From contig JASGIG010000001.1 in the NCBI GenBank assembly GCA_047602055.1, positions 3,658,001 through 3,722,000 on the forward strand: 64,000 nt of DNA. The letters run 5' to 3'. Source of the stretch: JAODBQ01 sp047602055 (GTDB lineage: Bacteria > Actinomycetota > Acidimicrobiia > Acidimicrobiales > Ilumatobacteraceae). The position numbers and the translations under genes are program-made. Shown one piece after another: positions 8,687 through 16,945 of the stretch. Under the pieces are notes generated by a model. It was given only the letters and a program-made list of their open reading frames with translations, had not been told where the DNA came from and made no database searches. Each line of letters begins with the position of its first letter. The stretch's first letter is position 1.

Positions 8687-9134
8687 TTCGTGCCAGCCCA
8701 CGAACCGACATGCGGACCTGTGCCGTGACACGAACCGAAGCCGGGCCGGCACACCGCCACCGTCCGTCCACCGGGCCTTGTGTCAGCACATGAACCGACG
8801 TGCGCGTCTGTGCGCTGACACCAACCAGAGCCGGGCCGCCGCCGACCCGATTCCCCGAGATCTGTGTCAGCACATGAACCGACGTGCACGTCTGTGCGCT
8901 GGCACGAACCTGGCGCGCCCGACGGCCAGCGTCGCCGAGCACCGCCGTCCCGCTCACAGCGGCGTGCGCCAGCACACGAACCGACGTGCACGTTCCTGTC
9001 GTGACACGAACGTGGCCGGCGCCGGATGCCGGACCGAGGCATCAGCGCTGGTCTCCGACGGCGCCCGCAGCCGACCCAACGAGATCTGTGTGGGCGCACG
9101 AAGCGACGTGTGCGTTCGTGGGCTGGCACGAACC
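8687..9134. repeat. Array of five palindromic repeats of about 50 bp
   Basis: Copies lie at about 8687-8736, 8778-8826, 8861-8910, 8962-9012 and 9084-9134 in the gap between pxpA and pxpB. Each has a near-palindromic core around GACGTGCACGTC, outer arms of the type GTGTCAGCACA and TGTGCGCTGACAC, and ends in CACGAACC. Spacing varies (83 to 122 bp), unlike a CRISPR array. A sixth copy is at 34754. The gap between pxpA and pxpB (8672-9163) holds no gene beyond this. Confidence 0.8.
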
Positions 9135-9163
9135 GGGTGGGCCGGGCGCACGGGCTGGGGCGG

Positions 9164-9889
9164 TCACGCGGTGAACGCCCCGACGTCGTAGCCCGCGTCG
9201 ACGAGCGCGGCACGTGTCGCGGTGGCCAGCTCGACGGCGCCGGGGGTGTCGCTGTGCACGCAGACGGACTCGACGCCCGACGACGCCAGGCGCATCGCCT
9301 GGTCGGCGACCGCACCAGCGTCGGTGAGGAGCGCTCCCGGCGAGCCGCGGCGCAGCAGCGTGCCGTCCGGCGCGTAGCCACGGTCGGCGAAGCCCTCGGC
9401 GACGAACGGGACGCCGGCACGCGACGCCGCGGCACGCACCGCCGAGCCCGGCAGGCCGAGCACCGGCAGCGACGGATCCCACGAGGCGATCGCCGCGACG
9501 ACCGCCGCGGCCTGCTCCTCGTGGTGGACGATCGCGTTGTACAGCGCGCCGTGCGGCTTGACGTAGGCCACCCGGCCGCCGGCGAGCCGGGCGAACGCGT
9601 CGAGCGCCCCGAGCTGGTAGACGACGGCGTCGGTCAGCTCGGCCGGGGCGATGTCGACGAACCGCCGCCCGAAGCCGGCGAGGTCCGGATACGACACCTG
9701 CGCGCCGAGCGCCACGCCTCGCGCCACGGCGGTCGCGCACGTGCGCCGCATGATCGACGGGTCGCCGGCGTGGAAGCCGCAGGCGACGTTGGCCGACGTG
9801 ACGATCCCGAGCAGCTCCTCGTCCGGGCCGCCCGGCCACACGCCGAAGCCCTCGCCGACGTCGCTGTTCAGGTCGACGCGCCGACCCAT
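9164..9889 (-). CDS. pxpA: 5-oxoprolinase subunit A (LamB/YcsF family)
   Basis: 241 residues. VDLNSDVGEGFG at the start, SANVACGFHAGDP, VKPHGALYN and SVCVHSDTPGA are hallmarks of the LamB/YcsF (PxpA) family. Its ATG follows the prcA stop by only 10 bp, the place where actinobacteria often carry pafA, so it may be read with the proteasome genes. The other two oxoprolinase subunits lie downstream beyond the repeat array. Confidence 0.9.
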   Translation of the reverse strand: MGRRVDLNSDVGEGFGVWPGGPDEELLGIVTSANVACGFHAGDPSIMRRTCATAVARGVALGAQVSYPDLAGFGRRFVDIAPAELTDAVVYQLGALDAFARLAGGRVAYVKPHGALYNAIVHHEEQAAAVVAAIASWDPSLPVLGLPGSAVRAAASRAGVPFVAEGFADRGYAPDGTLLRRGSPGALLTDAGAVADQAMRLASSGVESVCVHSDTPGAVELATATRAALVDAGYDVGAFTA

Positions 9890-9899
9890 CGGTCGACCG

Positions 9900-10674
9900 C
9901 TACGACGCCGGCGGCGGGTTGTCGCCGTCGACCGGCGGGGCGTCCGGCGCCGGCGGCGCATCGGTCACCGGCGCAGCGGGCGCCGCCGCCTCGGTGTCGG
10001 TGAGATAGCCGGCGATGTCCTCGTCGGTCGCCCGGCGGAAGCAGCGCCGGCCGTTGGTCCGCTCCAGAACCGCGACCTCGAGGTCGTCGGCGGTCAACGT
10101 GCGGTCCGGTCCGGCCAGCGCCGCCGCGGCGATGCGCACGGCGGCGGCCAACCCGAGCGACTCCTCGAACGACGAGCGCAGCCGCCCGGTGATCGCCTCG
10201 GCGTCACCGCCGAGCACGCTGAAGTGCCGCTCGTCCATCACCGTGCCGTCGTAGAGGATGTGGAACAGGTTGTCGCCCTCGGCGCTGACGCCGACCTCGG
10301 CGACGAGGATCTCCACCTCCATCGGCTTCATCTCGTGGGTGAACACCTGGCCGAGGATCTGCGCGTACTGGTTGGCCAGGCTGCGGGCGTCGACGTCCTC
10401 ACGGCTGTACTGGAAGCCCTTGAGGTCGGCGGCGCGCACGCCGGCGACGCGGCAGCTGGTCGAACTCGTTGTACCGGCCGACACCGGCGAAGGCGATGCG
10501 GTCGTAGATCTCGCTGATCTTGCGCAGCGTGTTGCTGGTGTTCTCGGCGACGAGGGCGACCCCGTCGCTGTACAGCACGGCAACCGCGGCCCGACCCCTG
10601 GCGATGCCCTTGCGCGCATAGTCGGCGCGGTCCTTCATCACCTGCTCGGGCGCGACGTAGAACGGCATGCTCAT
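9900..10674 (-). CDS. prcA: Proteasome alpha subunit, frameshifted
   Basis: The N-terminal part (MSMPFYVAPEQVMKDRADYA, KGIARGRAAVAVLYSDGVALVAE, VGRYNEFDQL) and the rest (RVAGVRAADLKGFQYSREDV, SLANQYAQILGQVFTHEMKP onward) are in two frames. The change is at a GG at 10451-10452; removing one base gives NEFDQLRVAGVR, the expected alpha-subunit sequence. The product would be the outer-ring subunit of the 20S core, about 257 residues with a Pro/Ala/Asp-rich C-terminal tail. It follows prcB by 10 bp. A real loss is unlikely because the rest of the system is intact. Confidence 0.88.
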
Positions 10675-10684
10675 GCGCAGAACC

Positions 10685-11470
10685 TCATCGTGCTCGCACC
10701 TCGGAGGCGATCGACTCGAACACGCCGGCCAGCTCGCCGTCCTCGACACGCGTCCAACCATCGCTGCTGATCGTCGCCACGACCGGATAGATGCCGCGCA
10801 GCGGGTCGGGCATGCCCGTCGCCGAGTCGGCGTCGGCGGCCTCCCACAGCGCCTTGCACGCCAGGGCGATGCCGTCGTCACGGCTGAGGTCCTCGCGGTA
10901 GCCGAGCTTGACGACGGTGCCGGCGTGGAGCATCCCCGAGCCGGTGGCGACGTAGTCGTGCTCCTCGTAGCGCCCGCCGGTGACGTCGTAGGTCCACAGC
11001 CGGCCGGTGCGCCGGCGCAGGTCGTAGCCGGCGAAGATCGGCACGACGACCATGCCCTGCATGGCCATGCCGAGGTTGCCGCGGACCATCATCGACAGCT
11101 GGTTGGCCTTGCCCTCCAGGCTGAGCGCGGCGCCCTCGACCTTCTCGTAGTGCTCCAGCTGCAGCTGGAACAGCTTGATCATCTCCATCGCCGGGCCGGC
11201 CGAGCCGGCGATGGCGACGCCGCTGAAGCGGTCGGCCTGGACGACCTTCTCCATGCCGCGGTGACTGATCAGGTTGCCGCTGGTGGCTCGGCGGTCGCCG
11301 GCCATGATCACCCCGTCGCCGTATCGCACGGCGATGCAGGTCGTCGCGTGGGGCACGTCCAGCGCCTGGCGATCGGCCACCACCGGCTCGACGGGGGCGC
11401 CGATCCGCCGCAGCAGCTCGGGAAAGCTCGAGCCCGGGTCGTCACCCGGGCGGAAGATCGGCATCGCCAT
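10685..11470 (-). CDS. prcB: Proteasome beta subunit precursor
   Basis: 261 residues. A propeptide of about 42 residues ends at VPHA, before TTCIAVRYGDGVIMAGDRRAT; Thr43 would be the N-terminal nucleophile after self-cleavage. GSAGPAMEMIKLFQLQLEHYEKVEG and YVATGSGMLHAG are typical of the beta subunit. It lies between pup (5 bp upstream) and prcA in the standard actinobacterial order. Two Met codons (1 and 3) are possible starts. Confidence 0.95.
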   Translation of the reverse strand: MAMPIFRPGDDPGSSFPELLRRIGAPVEPVVADRQALDVPHATTCIAVRYGDGVIMAGDRRATSGNLISHRGMEKVVQADRFSGVAIAGSAGPAMEMIKLFQLQLEHYEKVEGAALSLEGKANQLSMMVRGNLGMAMQGMVVVPIFAGYDLRRRTGRLWTYDVTGGRYEEHDYVATGSGMLHAGTVVKLGYREDLSRDDGIALACKALWEAADADSATGMPDPLRGIYPVVATISSDGWTRVEDGELAGVFESIASEVRAR

Positions 11471-11475
11471 GACGG

Positions 11476-11670
11476 CTACTGGCCGCCCTTCTGCACGTAG
11501 GACTTGACGAAGTCCTCCGTGTTGGTCTCCAGGACGTCGTCGATCTCGTCGAGCAGATCGTCCATCTCCGCCTTCAGCTTGTCGCCGGTCTCGGTCTTGG
11601 CCGGAGCCTCCTCGACGGCCTCGTCCGTGCGGTTCGGCGCCTGGCGCTGCTTCTGCGTTCGTTCAGCCAT
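11476..11670 (-). CDS. pup: Prokaryotic ubiquitin-like protein Pup
   Basis: 64 residues from ATG 11670: polar, disordered N-terminus, a Glu/Asp-rich central helix (DKLKAEMDDLLDEIDDVLE) and the terminal VQKGGQ. The final Gln means Dop must deamidate it to Glu before ligation. The central helix is the part that docks on the Mpa coiled coil. It lies between dop and prcB. Confidence 0.96.
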   Translation of the reverse strand: MAERTQKQRQAPNRTDEAVEEAPAKTETGDKLKAEMDDLLDEIDDVLETNTEDFVKSYVQKGGQ

Positions 11671-11690
11671 GCGGGTACCTCGCTCCTCCC

Positions 11691-13175
11691 TCACGCGCCG
11701 AGCTTGGTGAGCAGCTCGTGGGGCGTGTCGCTGTCGTCGATCAACCTAGCGACCACCTCGGCGGTGCCACGCAATGGTTCCATCATCGGCACCCGCCGCA
11801 GCGGCTCCCGGCCGACGTCGAACACCAGGCTGTCCCAGTTGGCGGCGACGATGTCGTCGGGCCACTTCGCCAGGCACCGCCCACGGAAGTACGCCCGCGT
11901 GGTCAGCGGCGGCTCGGTCATCGCCGCGGTCACCTCGTCCGCACCGACGATCGTGCGCAGCCCGCAGCGCGAGGCCAGCGAGCGCTCGGCGCGCATGTCG
12001 TGGTACTGCAGATCGATCGCCTTCAGCCGCGGGTCGCCGGGGCGCAGCCCGTGACGCTGCGCGTAGCCGTCGACGAGGCGCTGCTTGGCCACCCAGTCGA
12101 CGGCGTCGGCCACGGACGCCGGATCGCGCTCCAAACCGGCGAGCAGACCCTCCCATTCGGCGAGCACGGCCGCGCCGGCGTCCTCGCCGACCGCGCTCAA
12201 CCCGTGGGACTGCTCGTACTTGCGGGCCCGCTCGACGAGCGCCCACTGGATCTCCAGAGCGGTCGCCCGCCGGCCGCTGCGCAGCAGGATCGTGCGCGCC
12301 AACGTCGGGTCGTGGCTGACCTGGCGGATCGCCGCCACCGGGTTGGCCAGCAGCAGCTCGTCGCCGAGGGCGTCGTCCTCGATCATCGCCAGCACGAGCG
12401 CGGTGGCGCCGACCTTGACGAACGTGGCGACCTCGCTCATGTTGGCGTCGCCGACGATGACGTGCAGCCGGCGGTACTTCGAGGCGTCGCAGTGCGGCTC
12501 GTCGCGGGTGTTGACGATCGGCCGCTTCAGCGTCGTCTCCAGGCCGACCTCCTCCTCGAAGAAGTCGGCGCGCTGCGACAGCTGGTACGGCACGTCGCTG
12601 GGCGGCACGCCGGGCAGCTCGCAGCCGACCTTGCCGGCGCCGACGACCACCTGGCGGGTGACGAAGTGCGGGGTGACCTGGGCGACGATCCGCCCGAACG
12701 GCACCTCGCGGGCCACCAGGTAGTTCTCGTGGCAGCCGTAGCTGTTGCCCTTGCCGTCGGAGTTGTTCTTGTGGCAGAGGATCTCGCCACCGGTCGCGAT
12801 GAACGCCGACGCCGCCTCCATCGAGGCGCGGACGATCTGCTCGGCGGCACGATCGAAGCAGACCACCTCACGGGCCGTCAGGCACTCCGGCGTGCTGATC
12901 TCCGGGTGGGCGTGGTCGACGTAGTAGCGGGCGCCGTTGGTGAGCACGGCGTTGACCAGGTGGGTGTCGATCTCCGGGGCGAGCAGGTCGTCGACGCTGA
13001 AGCCACGGGCGTCGTTGCCGGGCCGCTCGTCCTCGAAGTCCCACGTGACCTTGCGGTTCGTCGACGACAGGTAGGCGTTGATCAGCAACGACGAGGCGCT
13101 GACCGGGTTGCTGTCCGCCCCGCGCACGAGGATGCCGTACTCGGTCTCGATCCCGCAGACCTTGGGGATGGCCAT
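11691..13175 (-). CDS. dop: Pup deamidase/depupylase Dop
   Basis: 494 residues. MAIPKVCGIETEYGI carries the catalytic Glu region of the Dop/PafA glutamine-synthetase-like fold. YVDHAHPEISTPEC, KNNSDGKGNSYGCHENYL, VGLETTLKRPIVNTRDEPHCD and YRRLHVIVGDAN match Dop rather than the ligase PafA. It prepares Pup (Gln to Glu) and removes Pup from substrates. The start is set by the ATG ahead of the conserved N-terminus, 8 bp after the mpa stop. Confidence 0.95.
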   Translation of the reverse strand: MAIPKVCGIETEYGILVRGADSNPVSASSLLINAYLSSTNRKVTWDFEDERPGNDARGFSVDDLLAPEIDTHLVNAVLTNGARYYVDHAHPEISTPECLTAREVVCFDRAAEQIVRASMEAASAFIATGGEILCHKNNSDGKGNSYGCHENYLVAREVPFGRIVAQVTPHFVTRQVVVGAGKVGCELPGVPPSDVPYQLSQRADFFEEEVGLETTLKRPIVNTRDEPHCDASKYRRLHVIVGDANMSEVATFVKVGATALVLAMIEDDALGDELLLANPVAAIRQVSHDPTLARTILLRSGRRATALEIQWALVERARKYEQSHGLSAVGEDAGAAVLAEWEGLLAGLERDPASVADAVDWVAKQRLVDGYAQRHGLRPGDPRLKAIDLQYHDMRAERSLASRCGLRTIVGADEVTAAMTEPPLTTRAYFRGRCLAKWPDDIVAANWDSLVFDVGREPLRRVPMMEPLRGTAEVVARLIDDSDTPHELLTKLGA

Positions 13176-13183
13176 GGGGCACC

Positions 13184-14938
13184 CTACAAGTACTGCCCGG
13201 TGGCCACTCGTTCGATGGCCCGGCCCCCCTCGCGATCGGCCTCCGCCTTGCCCTTGACGAGCGTGCGGATGAAGACGATGCGCTCGCCCTTCTTGCCGCT
13301 GATCTTCGCCCAGTCGTCGGGGTTGGTGGTGTTCGGGAGGTCCTCGTGCTCCTTGTACTCCTGCTTGATCGAGTCGAGCAGGTCCTGGGCGCACACGCCG
13401 CGGGCGCCGCCGGCGATGACCCGCTTGATGGCCAGCTTCTTGGCGCGGCGGACGATGTTCTCGATCATCGCCCCCGACGAGAAGTCCTTGTAGTACAGGA
13501 TCTCCTTGTCACCGTTCTGGTAGGTCACCTCGAGGAACTGGTTGTCCTCGTCGTCGCGGTACATCTCGGCGACGGTGCGGTCGAGCATCGACGGGATGTC
13601 GTCGTTCGGGTCGATGGGGATCTCGTCGGTGAGATACCGGGCGAAGATCTGCCGGGCGGCGTCGGCGTTGGGCCGCTCGATCTTGATCTTGACGTCGAGG
13701 CGGCCGGGGCGCAGGATCGCCGGGTCGATGAGGTCCTCGCGGTTGGTGGCCCCGATGACGATGACGTTGCGCAGCCCCTCGACGCCGTCGATCTCGGACA
13801 GCAGCTGCGGCACGATCGTCGACTCCATGTCCGAGCTGATCCCCGAGCCACGGGTGCGGAACATCGAGTCCATCTCGTCGAAGAAGACGATGACCGGCCA
13901 GCCCTCCTCGCTCTTCTCCCGGGCCCGCTGGAACACGAGGCGGATCTGCCGCTCGGTCTCGCCGACGTACTTGTTGAGCAGTTCGGGGCCCTTGATGTTG
14001 ATGAAGTAGCTCTGACCCTTGTCGTCGCCGGTCTTCTCGGCCACCTTCTTGGCCAGCGAGTTGGCGACCGCCTTGGCGATCAACGTCTTGCCGCAACCGG
14101 GCGGGCCGTACAGCAGGATGCCCTTCGGCGCCGGCAGCTGGTGCTCGGCGAACAGGTCCTGGTAGAGGAACGGCAACTCGACGGCGTCGGCGATCTGCTC
14201 GATCTGGCTGTCGAGGCCGCCGATGTCCTCGTAGGAGATGTCCGGCACCTCCTCCAGCAGCAGATCCTCGACCTCGGGGCGGGGCAGCTTCTCCAGCAGG
14301 AGGTTGCTGCGCGGGTCGAGGCGCATCGTGTCGCCGCTGCGCAGGTGGACGCCACGCAGCGCGTCGGCCAGCTCGCAGACCCGCTCCTCGTCCGCCCGCC
14401 CGACGATCAGGGCCCGTACGCCGTCCTCCAGCACCTCCTTGATGGTGACGACCTCGCCGGTGATCTCGCCGCCGCGGGCGAGCACGACGTTGAAGCTGTC
14501 GTTGAGCACGACCTCCGAGCCGCGCGGCAGCTCGTCGTGATCGATCTCCGGGTGCAGGCCGACGCGCATCTTGCGACCGCTGGTGAGCACGTCGACGGTG
14601 CCGTCGTCGTTCTTGCCGACGATCACGCCGTAGGCCGACGGCGGCGCGGTGAGCTTGTCGACCTCCTCGCGCAGCGCGGCGATGTGCTCGCGTGCCTCGC
14701 GCAGGGTGTAGCTCAGCTTCTCGTTCTGCGACACCGCATGGGCGAGCTGGCCCTTGGTCTCCAGCAACCGCTCCTCCAGCGCCCGCTGGCGCTTGGGGGC
14801 GTCGGCGAGCCGCCGGCGCAGGTGGCCGATCTCCTCGTCCAACGCGACGACGTGGGCCCGCAGTGTGGCCTCGTCGTCTCCGCCGTCTGCATCGGCGAAC
14901 CGCTCGTCGGACGGTTGTCCGTGGTCAGCGTCCGTCAT
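13184..14938 (-). CDS. mpa: Proteasome-activating AAA ATPase (Mpa/ARC)
   Basis: 584 residues. An N-terminal coiled coil (about 25-100) recognises Pup, two OB-fold segments follow (SAYGVIVGKNDDGTVDVLTSGRKM, then a second), then the AAA module with Walker A GPPGCGKT (about 280) and Walker B VIVFFDEMDSMF. The last residues are GQYL, the C-terminal motif that inserts into the alpha ring. It unfolds pupylated proteins and feeds them to PrcAB. First gene of the proteasome operon. Confidence 0.95.
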   Translation of the reverse strand: MTDADHGQPSDERFADADGGDDEATLRAHVVALDEEIGHLRRRLADAPKRQRALEERLLETKGQLAHAVSQNEKLSYTLREAREHIAALREEVDKLTAPPSAYGVIVGKNDDGTVDVLTSGRKMRVGLHPEIDHDELPRGSEVVLNDSFNVVLARGGEITGEVVTIKEVLEDGVRALIVGRADEERVCELADALRGVHLRSGDTMRLDPRSNLLLEKLPRPEVEDLLLEEVPDISYEDIGGLDSQIEQIADAVELPFLYQDLFAEHQLPAPKGILLYGPPGCGKTLIAKAVANSLAKKVAEKTGDDKGQSYFINIKGPELLNKYVGETERQIRLVFQRAREKSEEGWPVIVFFDEMDSMFRTRGSGISSDMESTIVPQLLSEIDGVEGLRNVIVIGATNREDLIDPAILRPGRLDVKIKIERPNADAARQIFARYLTDEIPIDPNDDIPSMLDRTVAEMYRDDEDNQFLEVTYQNGDKEILYYKDFSSGAMIENIVRRAKKLAIKRVIAGGARGVCAQDLLDSIKQEYKEHEDLPNTTNPDDWAKISGKKGERIVFIRTLVKGKAEADREGGRAIERVATGQYL

Positions 14939-15016
14939 GGGCCGAACCTACACGCGCTTCGCCGGGCCGCCGCAGCATGTTGCGACGACCCGGCGACATG
15001 CGTCACCAGCAACCGA

Positions 15017-16342
15017 TCAGACGTCGGTCGGTGCCTGCCGGCGACGGCGGGCGACGACCACCAGCGCGGTGCCCGCACCAAGGGCCGCGAGCGCGGCGGC
15101 CAGCTGGATGCCGGTGCCGGCGGCACCCGTCTCGGGCAGCGTGACGTCGGCCGGGACCGAGCCACTGTCGGGCGACACCAACGTGGTGCTCGGGTCGACG
15201 ACGCCGCTGTCGGGCGACACCAGCGTCGTGGTGGTGGGATCGGTCACGGTGGTCTCCGGCGTGGTCACGGTGGTCTCCGCCTCGCAGCTCTTCAGCTCGT
15301 CCTCGGTCGGCTGGCGGGTCTGCTTCTCCGTCGACGTGACGGCGTTCTCCGAGTCGAGGACCCACTTCAGCTGATCGGCGTCCCAGACGTACTCGGTCAC
15401 GGTCTTGGTGCGGGTCTGGGTGACCTCGGTGTCGCCGCACTCGAACGTGCCGTTGCTCCACTCCGTGTAGGTGGTCTTGACGTCAGGCTGCGGCGTGCAG
15501 GCCTTGATCTCCTCCGAGGTGGGCTGACGGGACTGCGTCTCGGTCGACGTCACGGCGTTCTGCGAGTCCAGCACCCACTCGCTGTCGTCCCAGACGTACT
15601 CGGTCGTCGTCACCGTGCGCGTCTGGATGACGGACTCGTCGCCGCACTCGAACGTGCCGTTGCTCCACTCCCCGTACTCCACCTTCGCGTCAGGCTGCGG
15701 CGTGCAGGCCTTGATCTCCTCCGAGGTGGGCTGACGGGACTGCGTCTCGGTCGACGTCACGGCGTTCTGCGAGTCCAGCACCCACTTGCCGCCGCTCCAG
15801 ACGTATCCGGTCACGGTCTTGGTCCTGGTCTGTGTGACCGAGGTGTCGCCGCACTCGAACGTGCCGTTGCTCCACTCCCCGTACTCCACCTTCGCGTCAG
15901 GCTGCGGCGCCTTGCAGTCACCGGGAAAGCTGTCGACACGTCCGTCTGATCCGTAGCCGTAGTCGTCGGGCGTCCACGTGGTGTAGGCGTACACCCAGGG
16001 ACCGACGGTGGTGGTGCCGGGAAGACGCTGGGTGCCGAGCGTGATCGTTCCGTTGCCGGTGCTGCTCACGGGGCCGTTGTCCATGCCGGCAGCGCTGCTC
16101 GGGGTGCCGGTGAAGCTGGTGCTACCGATCTTCCACATCGTGGACCCGGTGTTGCCCGCCGGCACGTTCGCCAGCTTCAGGGTGTAGGTGACGACGTACT
16201 CGCCCGTCGTCGTGTCACACGTGTAGTCGGCCTTGAGGTCGCCGGTGTGCGCTTCGCTGACGCCGGCGAAGCCGCCGATGCCGATGGCGGTCGTTGCCGC
16301 ACCGATGATCGCGAGGCGTGCCCAGAGGCGCGCGTGGCCGAC
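15017..16342 (-). CDS. LPETG-anchored repeat surface protein; start codon not identifiable
   Basis: The frame encodes a hydrophobic, signal-like stretch (LWARLAIIGAATTAIGIGGFAGV), an N-terminal domain, three repeats of about 64 residues (each with EWSNGTFECGD, TQTRT-type and WVLDS-NAVTSTE segments), a Thr/Pro/Ser stalk and finally LPETG, a transmembrane segment and RRRR, a classical sortase signal. The protein is therefore cell-wall exposed. No ATG, GTG or TTG lies in frame between the in-frame stop at 16361-16363 and the signal segment, though a GGAAGG ribosome-like site is there; a base is probably missing near the start. The first and second repeats are nearly identical. Confidence 0.8.
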   Translation of the reverse strand, partial: VGHARLWARLAIIGAATTAIGIGGFAGVSEAHTGDLKADYTCDTTTGEYVVTYTLKLANVPAGNTGSTMWKIGSTSFTGTPSSAAGMDNGPVSSTGNGTITLGTQRLPGTTTVGPWVYAYTTWTPDDYGYGSDGRVDSFPGDCKAPQPDAKVEYGEWSNGTFECGDTSVTQTRTKTVTGYVWSGGKWVLDSQNAVTSTETQSRQPTSEEIKACTPQPDAKVEYGEWSNGTFECGDESVIQTRTVTTTEYVWDDSEWVLDSQNAVTSTETQSRQPTSEEIKACTPQPDVKTTYTEWSNGTFECGDTEVTQTRTKTVTEYVWDADQLKWVLDSENAVTSTEKQTRQPTEDELKSCEAETTVTTPETTVTDPTTTTLVSPDSGVVDPSTTLVSPDSGSVPADVTLPETGAAGTGIQLAAALAALGAGTALVVVARRRRQAPTDV

Positions 16343-16398
16343 CTTCGTTGTCCTTCCGAATCATGTGGAGTCTCACTTGGCTTGGGCCGTCACGGACG

Positions 16399-16416
16399 GC
16401 GCTGATGTGTCAGCGC
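16399..16416. other. Small perfect hairpin upstream of the surface-protein gene
   Basis: GCGCTGA-TGTG-TCAGCGC, a 7-bp perfect stem with a 4-base loop, in the 284-bp gap between the divergent surface-protein and ferredoxin genes. No T run follows, so it could equally be an operator. The rest of the gap shows nothing convincing except a possible ferredoxin -10 near TATGCT at about 16601. Confidence 0.4.
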
Positions 16417-16646
16417 GGTCGGTTTCGCCCTGGCTCCTCGCACGCCCAGGCGACCAATCGGCGTGCGGCTCATTGCCCCGCAGATCGAGATTCAAGCGAA
16501 CGGGCACGCCCTCTGCATCACCCTCGAGGCTCAATGGGTCGATCGGACTACGACCCCACGGCTCCCACGGCGCAAGGACTACGCCGCGCGTGGGCCGACC
16601 TGTATGCTCGACCCGTCTGACCCTTCCATCACAGGAGACAGCCCAC

Positions 16647-16892
16647 ATGAAGGTCTGGATCGACCAGGATCTGTGCACCGGCGACGGCCTCTGCGAAGAG
16701 ATCGCCCCCGACGTCTTCACCCTGCTCGACGACGGGCTGGCCTACGTCAAGGAAGGCGACAAGGTCTTCGCCACCGCGAAGGGCAACCCGCAGGGTGCCG
16801 ACGGCATGGCCAACATCCCCGACAACAAGCTCGACGCCGTGATCGAGTCCGCCGAGGAGTGCCCCGGAGAGTGCATCTTCATCGAGCCCTGA
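16647..16892 (+). CDS. Ferredoxin, probably [3Fe-4S] type
   Basis: 81 residues, acidic. Cysteines at 10, 16, 72 and 76 (DLCTGDGLCEE and EECPGECIF) follow the pattern of actinobacterial ferredoxins in which an Asp/Gly replaces the second Cys of the first motif, typical of a 3Fe-4S cluster. An AGGAGA site precedes ATG 16647. It is an electron carrier; the partner is not evident. It converges with trmI across a shared hairpin. Confidence 0.9.
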   Translation: MKVWIDQDLCTGDGLCEEIAPDVFTLLDDGLAYVKEGDKVFATAKGNPQGADGMANIPDNKLDAVIESAEECPGECIFIEP

Positions 16893-16912
16893 CAACCAGC
16901 CTCGACTGACCG

Positions 16913-16938
16913 AAGGAGCGGCCGAGAGGCCGCTCCTT
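16913..16938. terminator. Hairpin terminator between convergent ferredoxin and trmI
   Basis: Perfect 11-bp stem AAGGAGCGGCC / GGCCGCTCCTT with loop GAGA, directly after the ferredoxin stop. The A/T pairs at the stem base would give a short U tract in both directions, so it can serve both genes, if trmI ends at 16946 as argued in its entry. Confidence 0.7.
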
Positions 16939-16945
16939 GCGCGTC

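Noticed and set aside
8687..9134. CRISPR array
   Set aside because: Units are degenerate palindromes with variable 30-70 bp spacing, no cas genes nearby, and another single copy 25 kb away.
10399..10674. Programmed frameshift in prcA
   Set aside because: No slippery heptamer or structure is evident, no other proteasome alpha subunit is known to need one, and similar single-base indels occur in many genes here.
13346..15949. 867-codon plus-strand frame opposite mpa and the surface-protein gene
   Set aside because: No motifs, Val/Asp/Gly/Leu-rich shadow; the minus strand carries well-supported genes throughout.
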